Origin: Carnimonas bestiolae
Lineage (GTDB): Bacteria; Pseudomonadota; Gammaproteobacteria; Pseudomonadales; Halomonadaceae
Assembly: GCF_051251125.1 (NCBI RefSeq)
Contig: NZ_JBPCZL010000012.1
DNA length: 64,000 bases
Reading direction: 5' to 3' (one strand)
Position numbers and translations under genes: made by a program. The notes beneath the pieces were generated by a model. That model worked only from the letters and a program-made list of their open reading frames with translations, was not told where the DNA came from and did no database searches. This document shows, piece after piece, positions 59,121 to 64,000 of this stretch; positions within the stretch are counted from its first letter, which is position 1; each line of letters begins with the position of its first letter.

Positions 59121-61175
59121 GTGGAGATGTCGTTATACCCGAAGGAGTTGAGCTGGCTGGCGTTTAATGAGCGGGTACTGCAGGAGGCGGCAGATAGTCG
59201 GGTGCCCATCATTGAGAGAGTGCATTTTCTAGGTATTTTTTCCAACAACGCCGATGAGTTTTTCAGCGTGCGGGTGGCAGAGGTACGGCGCAAGGTGGCC
59301 GATGCGTGCAACAAGCAGCAACGGCGCGCCGCTGAGGCACTGTTTGCTGATATTCAGCAGAAGGTGGTAGAGCAGCAAACCCTGTTCGACAGCATCAATC
59401 TCGAGGTACGTCGGGAGCTTGCCAAAAAGCACATGATGCTAATCGAGGAAGAGCAGATTACCACCAAGGAGAAAGAGTGGCTGAAAGGCTTTTTCCATTC
59501 CGATATCAAGCGCTTTCTGGTGCCACTGCTGATCGGTGAATCGACGTCGATCACCGACATCGTTAATGAGGATTCCACCTACTTCTTTGTTGAGCTAATG
59601 CATCAGGGCCATGCCAGCTACGCGGCGGTAGAGTTACCCCGCGACCGTTTGCCTCGATTCATCAAGCTGCCGTTCAAGTATGAGAAGCGTAATAAGCGCA
59701 TCGTGCTGCTCGACAGCGTGATTACGCTGTGTCTTGAGGAGCTGTTTGACGGCATTGTGCCGTTCGATACGGTGCGCGCCCATGAGTTCAAGCTAACGCG
59801 TGATGCTGAATATCGCTTGTCCCACGATATCGAGCATAGCGTGCTCGAGCTGATGGAAGAGGGGATTCGTCAGCGTGAGCAGGCCGAAGCAGTTCGCTTG
59901 GTGTACGACGGTGGTATGCCGCAGTCGATGCTCGACTTTCTGGTAGACAACACCCAAATGGCGCCTAACGATTCGCTAGTGGCAGGCGGGCGCTACCGTA
60001 ATACGCGTGATTTTGTCAGCTTCCCCAACTGGGGGCGAAAATCCTATCAGCATCCGCCGGTGCAGGCCCTCAATCATCCGGTATTCATGGCTCATCGCAA
60101 CGTATTCGCAGCGATCGCGTCTCAGGACATTCTGCTTTATTACCCCTATCACCGCTTCGAGCAGCTGACCGAACTGGTGCGGCAGGCGGCCTACGATCCT
60201 GCGGTACGTTCGATCAATATTTGCCTGTATCGCGTTGCCAGTAATTCGCAGATCATCGAGTCGCTGGTGGATGCGGCGCGTAACGGCAAAAAAGTGACGG
60301 TAATGGTTGAGCTACAGGCGCGCTTCGATGAAGAAGCCAATATCGAATGGGCCAAGTTTCTGACCCAGGAAGGCGTGCGCGTCATTTTTGGCATTCAGGG
60401 GCTGAAAGTTCACGCCAAGCTGATTCTGATTACTCGCAAGGAAGACCAGGGAATCAAGCGCTATTGCCATATTGGCACGGGTAACTTCAACGAGAAGACG
60501 GCGCGTATCTACACCGATTTCAGTCTGTTTACTGCCGATGACGAAATCAACGCGGACGTTGAACGCGTGTTTCAGTATCTCGAGAAGCCCTATCAGGTGC
60601 CCACATTCACCCATTTGCTGGTCTCTCCAGTGTCTACCCGGACAGGCTTGATGGCGCTGATTGAGGGCGAGATCGAAGCGGCTGAGCGTGGCAAAAAGGC
60701 GGAAATTTTCCTCAAGATCAACAATCTGGTTGACGAAGGATTGATTCACGCGCTGGAGCGTGCCTCCCAAGCGGGCGTTAGCGTACGGGCGATTGTGCGC
60801 GGCATGTGCTGCCTGCGGCCGGGCGTGAAGGGCATCAGCGATAATATCGAGGTGCGCAGTATTGTGGATCGCTTCCTTGAGCACGCACGCGTGTTCTGCT
60901 TCCATAACCATGGCGATCCGCGTACCTATATTTCGTCGGCCGATTGGTATGGACGCAACCTCGATCAGCGTGTCGAAGTGAGCGCGCCGCTTAATTCGCC
61001 AGCGATTGCTGCGCAGGTCAAGGATATTCTCGAAATACAGTGGCGAGACAACACCAAAGCGCGCATTATCGACGCTTCTCAATCGAATACTTACCAGCCT
61101 CGCGGCAACCGTAAAAAAGTGCGCTCTCAGATGTTGATTTATGATTATTTGAAACAAGCTGGCGGTACAGCATGA
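59121..61175 (+). CDS. ppk: polyphosphate kinase 1
   Basis: 684 residues from a GTG (ATG 59127 is an alternative). N-terminal Y-P-K-E-L-S-W-L-A-F-N-E-R-V-L. Catalytic histidine in L-K-V-H-A-K-L-I-L-I, followed by H-I-G-T-G-N-F-N-E-K-T-A-R. It polymerises ATP gamma-phosphate into polyphosphate. Overlaps ppx by ATGA. Confidence 0.96.
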   Translation: MEMSLYPKELSWLAFNERVLQEAADSRVPIIERVHFLGIFSNNADEFFSVRVAEVRRKVADACNKQQRRAAEALFADIQQKVVEQQTLFDSINLEVRRELAKKHMMLIEEEQITTKEKEWLKGFFHSDIKRFLVPLLIGESTSITDIVNEDSTYFFVELMHQGHASYAAVELPRDRLPRFIKLPFKYEKRNKRIVLLDSVITLCLEELFDGIVPFDTVRAHEFKLTRDAEYRLSHDIEHSVLELMEEGIRQREQAEAVRLVYDGGMPQSMLDFLVDNTQMAPNDSLVAGGRYRNTRDFVSFPNWGRKSYQHPPVQALNHPVFMAHRNVFAAIASQDILLYYPYHRFEQLTELVRQAAYDPAVRSINICLYRVASNSQIIESLVDAARNGKKVTVMVELQARFDEEANIEWAKFLTQEGVRVIFGIQGLKVHAKLILITRKEDQGIKRYCHIGTGNFNEKTARIYTDFSLFTADDEINADVERVFQYLEKPYQVPTFTHLLVSPVSTRTGLMALIEGEIEAAERGKKAEIFLKINNLVDEGLIHALERASQAGVSVRAIVRGMCCLRPGVKGISDNIEVRSIVDRFLEHARVFCFHNHGDPRTYISSADWYGRNLDQRVEVSAPLNSPAIAAQVKDILEIQWRDNTKARIIDASQSNTYQPRGNRKKVRSQMLIYDYLKQAGGTA

Positions 61176-62701
61176 GCAACAACGTACTTCCCGAGCCGCC
61201 CCAGCCAGAGGCGGCTCCGGCGCAGTTTGCAGCACTGGATCTTGGCTCCAACAGTTTTCACCTGATTACTGCGCGCGTTATCGATCAGCATTTGCAGCCG
61301 CTGCTGCGCTTCAAGCAGCGCGTGCACCTGGCCAATGGCCTTGGCGAAGACGGCGAGCTTAGCGATGAAGCCATGCAGCGCGGGCTTGATGCGCTGCGTC
61401 TGTGCGCTCAGCGGCTGGCCGGTTTCCAGCCTGAACAGGTGCGGGTGGTGGCGACACACGCTCTGCGCGAAGCGAGTAATCGCGCTGAATTTATTGCCCG
61501 CGCGGCCGAGTTTTTGCCCTTCGCCATCGAGACGATATCGGGCCGTGAAGAAGCCCGCCTGATCTATCAGGGCGTGGCGCAAACGACGCCCACCCACGAG
61601 CAGCGGCTGGTGATCGATATTGGCGGTGGTAGTACCGAAATGATTTCGGGTCATCGGTTTGTCACCGATTTCCTGACATCGCGCAGCATGGGCAGCGTTT
61701 CTTTCACCGACCGCTTTTTTGACAGCGGCGAGATTACTGCCAAGGCGTTCGAAAAGGCCTGCATCGCCGCGCGTGGTGAGCTCAAGCCAGTAATCGCTGA
61801 ACTCAAGAAATTCGACTTTGATGCGGTGTATGCAACATCGGGAACCGCCAAGGCGCTGGCGCACTGGGTGAGTCAGCGTGATGATCAGCCCGACGATCGC
61901 ATCAGCCTGAAACAGCTCTATAAATGCCGCGACGAGCTGCTGGCGCTGGGCAAGATCGACAGGATATCGATCAGCGGCATGGACCCCGAGCGCGAGGTTA
62001 TCATCACCGCGGGCACGGCCATTATGCTGAGCATTATGGAAGCGCTGGGCATCGAAACGCTGCAGATTCACGATGCAGCGCTGCGCGAAGGGGTGCTTTA
62101 CGAGTTGGCCGGTAGCGTGATCGATCGCCACAACGTGCGGCAACGCACCGTTGATGGGCTGGCGGCGCGCTATTGTATTGATCCTGATCAGGCGCGCCGC
62201 ATCGAGCGTGCTGCGAAGCAGCAGTTCGATAAGGTGGCTGGGCCGTGGGAACTGTCGCAGGAGTGGTGTCGACGCATGCTGTGGGCGGCCCGCTTGCATG
62301 AGGTGGGACTGCAAATCAGCTCCAGCAGTATGCATCACCATTCGGCTTACATTCTTGCCAATGCCGATATGCCGGGCTTCGGTAAGGAGGAGCAGCTGCT
62401 GCTCGCCACGTTGGTGCGCTGCTGTCGGAAGAAGATCAGGCCCGATGTGATTCCCGAATTCTCGCTATATTCGCAGCAGGAAGTGTACCGCTTGATCGTG
62501 GTGCTGCGTTTGGCGGTACTCGACAACATCGATCGTCAGGATTCAGCACCGAGCTTTTTCATTAGCAGTAGTAGTGGCGATCAGCTCGAAGTGACCTTGA
62601 CTGCGGCAGGGCGTATGGATCCGGTGCTGCTCGATCAGCTAAATGGTGAAGTGAAGCAGTACGCCAAGCTGGGCATCACGCTGAAGGTGCACAACGCATA
62701 G
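61172..62701 (+). CDS. ppx: exopolyphosphatase
   Basis: 509 residues. ASKHA phosphate motifs A-L-D-L-G-S-N-S-F-H and I-D-I-G-G-G-S-T-E-M; C-terminal HD-like region (R-L-H-E-V-G). Degrades polyphosphate or pppGpp. Same operon as ppk; a terminator follows. Confidence 0.95.
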   Translation: MSNNVLPEPPQPEAAPAQFAALDLGSNSFHLITARVIDQHLQPLLRFKQRVHLANGLGEDGELSDEAMQRGLDALRLCAQRLAGFQPEQVRVVATHALREASNRAEFIARAAEFLPFAIETISGREEARLIYQGVAQTTPTHEQRLVIDIGGGSTEMISGHRFVTDFLTSRSMGSVSFTDRFFDSGEITAKAFEKACIAARGELKPVIAELKKFDFDAVYATSGTAKALAHWVSQRDDQPDDRISLKQLYKCRDELLALGKIDRISISGMDPEREVIITAGTAIMLSIMEALGIETLQIHDAALREGVLYELAGSVIDRHNVRQRTVDGLAARYCIDPDQARRIERAAKQQFDKVAGPWELSQEWCRRMLWAARLHEVGLQISSSSMHHHSAYILANADMPGFGKEEQLLLATLVRCCRKKIRPDVIPEFSLYSQQEVYRLIVVLRLAVLDNIDRQDSAPSFFISSSSGDQLEVTLTAAGRMDPVLLDQLNGEVKQYAKLGITLKVHNA

Positions 62702-62737
62702 CGCCAAGCGGTCGGGATTCAGATAGGCGGGATTGAA

Positions 62738-62763
62738 AAAGGGCGGCCATCAGGCCGCCCTTT
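62738..62763. terminator. bidirectional terminator between ppx and quinone oxidoreductase
   Basis: AAAGGGCGGCC/GGCCGCCCTTT stem with an ATCA loop. Confidence 0.85.
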
Positions 62764-62790
62764 GTGTGTCTGGTGCCTATGCCCAGGCCG

Positions 62791-63804
62791 CTATTCCTCG
62801 CTAACGCGCAGCACGATCTTGCCAATGTGCTTGCTTGAATCCATCAGCTCATGCGCTTTGCGCGCATCGCTAAAATCGAAAATGGTATCGATCACGGGGC
62901 CGACTTCGCCTTCGTTAATCAGCGGCCACACTTTCTCGTTCAATTCGCGCGCAATCGCCGCTTTCTCTTCAACGGTCCGTGAGCGCAGGGTCGAGCCGGT
63001 ATGGGTGAGGCGTTTCAGCATCAAGCGGAACACCTCGACGTTGTCCGAGTTACCTTGCTGCGTGGCAATTTGCACGATACGGCCGTATTTGGCGGCGGCG
63101 CGATAATTTTGGGTCACGTAGTCGCCGCCAATCATGTCGAGAATCAGATCAACGCCGTGGCCGTCGGTGAGTTGCTTCACTTCCTTGGCGAAGTTCTGTT
63201 CGCGATAGTTGATGGCATCGGTAGCGCCCAATTCGAGGCAGGCATCGGCTTTTTCCTGGCTGCCGACGGTGACGATAATCTGCTGTGCCTTGAATGCGCG
63301 CGCAAGCTGGATGGCGGTAGTGCCAATGCCGGAACTGCCGCCGTGAATCAGCACGCGATCATTAGCGCTTAGCTTGCCGTCCTGAAACAGGTTGGTCCAC
63401 ACCGTCATGAAGGTTTCGGGAATCGCTGCCGCCTGCACCAGCTCAAGGTGGTCGGGGGCGGGCAGGGTGTTGTGCTCGTGCACACAGCAATATTCCGCAT
63501 AGCCGCCGCCCGCAATCAGCCCGCAGACGCGATCGCCTACCGCGAAGCGCTCAACACCGCTGCCGACGGCCACCACTTTCCCGGCCACCTCTAGCCCCGG
63601 AATATCAGAAGCGCCTTCCGGCGGTGGATAATTGCCCTGACGCTGCATGACATCGGGGCGGTTAATGCCTGCTCCCACCACCTTTATCAGCACCTCTCCT
63701 TCGGCGGGCGTTGGCACCTTACGCTCGCCGAAGCTGATGACTTCGGGGCCTCCTGCGCCGTCGAATTCGATCACTCTCATCTGTTCAGGCAACGCGCCAG
63801 TCAT
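62791..63804 (-). CDS. NAD(P)H quinone oxidoreductase, PIG3-type
   Basis: 337 residues. MDR fold without the structural zinc: N-R-P-D-V-M-Q-R-Q-G-N-Y-P-P-P, G-L-E-V-A-G, and NADPH motif H-G-G-S-S-G-I-G-T-T-A. Reduces quinones; resembles the TP53I3/PIG3 subgroup. Start may be at the Met at residue 9 (M-R-V-I-E-F). The last 196 bp of the window hold nothing supported. Confidence 0.88.
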   Translation of the reverse strand: MTGALPEQMRVIEFDGAGGPEVISFGERKVPTPAEGEVLIKVVGAGINRPDVMQRQGNYPPPEGASDIPGLEVAGKVVAVGSGVERFAVGDRVCGLIAGGGYAEYCCVHEHNTLPAPDHLELVQAAAIPETFMTVWTNLFQDGKLSANDRVLIHGGSSGIGTTAIQLARAFKAQQIIVTVGSQEKADACLELGATDAINYREQNFAKEVKQLTDGHGVDLILDMIGGDYVTQNYRAAAKYGRIVQIATQQGNSDNVEVFRLMLKRLTHTGSTLRSRTVEEKAAIARELNEKVWPLINEGEVGPVIDTIFDFSDARKAHELMDSSKHIGKIVLRVSEE

Positions 63805-64000
63805 GGTGTGTCCTCATCGTAAAAGCGGGTGGTGAATGCTCAGCATCGCGCCGATGCGTTTGCTGAGCGCATTGGCTACACGATAGCACCTGCGTTTTAC
63901 TTATCGATAGTGCACGGTTGCCGCTTGGGCCTCTAGGGGAATGCTGTGACAGCCGCCCAAAGGATAGCGCTAGCGATGGCGTCCCCGTGCTCTATTGCTA

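Noticed and set aside
61145..62341. 398-codon leftward frame opposite ppx
   Set aside because: Shadow of a well-conserved gene, no ribosome site or family features.

Overview
The window is bacterial chromosome from a gammaproteobacterium. The gene set and order (cmoA/cmoB/cmoM, nudF-yqiB, cpdA, yqiA-parE-parC-serB, epmB/efp/epmA, psd beside a rhdA-type rhodanese, rsgA/orn, ppk-ppx, PQQ glucose dehydrogenase) suggest the Oceanospirillales, most likely Halomonadaceae. That placement is inference from gene content; no rRNA is present.

Positions 1-11.68 kb are the early half of a lambda-like prophage. A leftward operon (Cro-like repressor, a small regulator-like protein, an O-type initiator with a DnaT-like C-terminus, and a P-like helicase loader cut by the left edge) diverges from a CI/LexA-type repressor. 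A rightward arm carries small unknown genes, an Acb2/Tad1-type anti-defence protein, tRNA-Arg(UCU), an MmcB-like nuclease, SSB, a YfdQ/DUF2303 protein, a DEDDh exonuclease, an excisionase-like protein and a tyrosine integrase. The integrase ends 5 bp from a host tRNA-Arg(CCU), the likely attachment site. Within this arm is a cassette used twice: a leftward small gene, a long structured intergenic element with an almost identical 43-nt core (41/43), then a rightward small gene. A second family of repeats lies at 8.83-9.29 kb. These are the least explained parts of the window.

From 11.76 kb to the end the sequence is mostly housekeeping: tRNA wobble modification (cmoM, cmoA, cmoB), rsmC, greB, nudF-yqiB, carboxy(nor)spermidine synthesis, cAMP phosphodiesterase, sulfate activation (cysDN), a HemS-type protein, pgi, topoisomerase IV, serB, leuA, two MFS transporters, gcd, the EF-P beta-lysylation set, an MscS channel, psd, rhodanese, a purine permease, a butanediol-dehydrogenase-like enzyme, rsgA, orn, polyphosphate kinase/exopolyphosphatase and a quinone oxidoreductase. 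Many pairs overlap by ATGA or TAATG, and rho-independent terminators mark most convergent junctions.

Two accessory spots interrupt the backbone. One is a roughly 500-bp MITE-like element with long inverted ends (16.7-17.2 kb). The other is a 24.7-26.2 kb insert of two orphan genes, with a diverged about 90-bp copy of cmoB sequence embedded in it.
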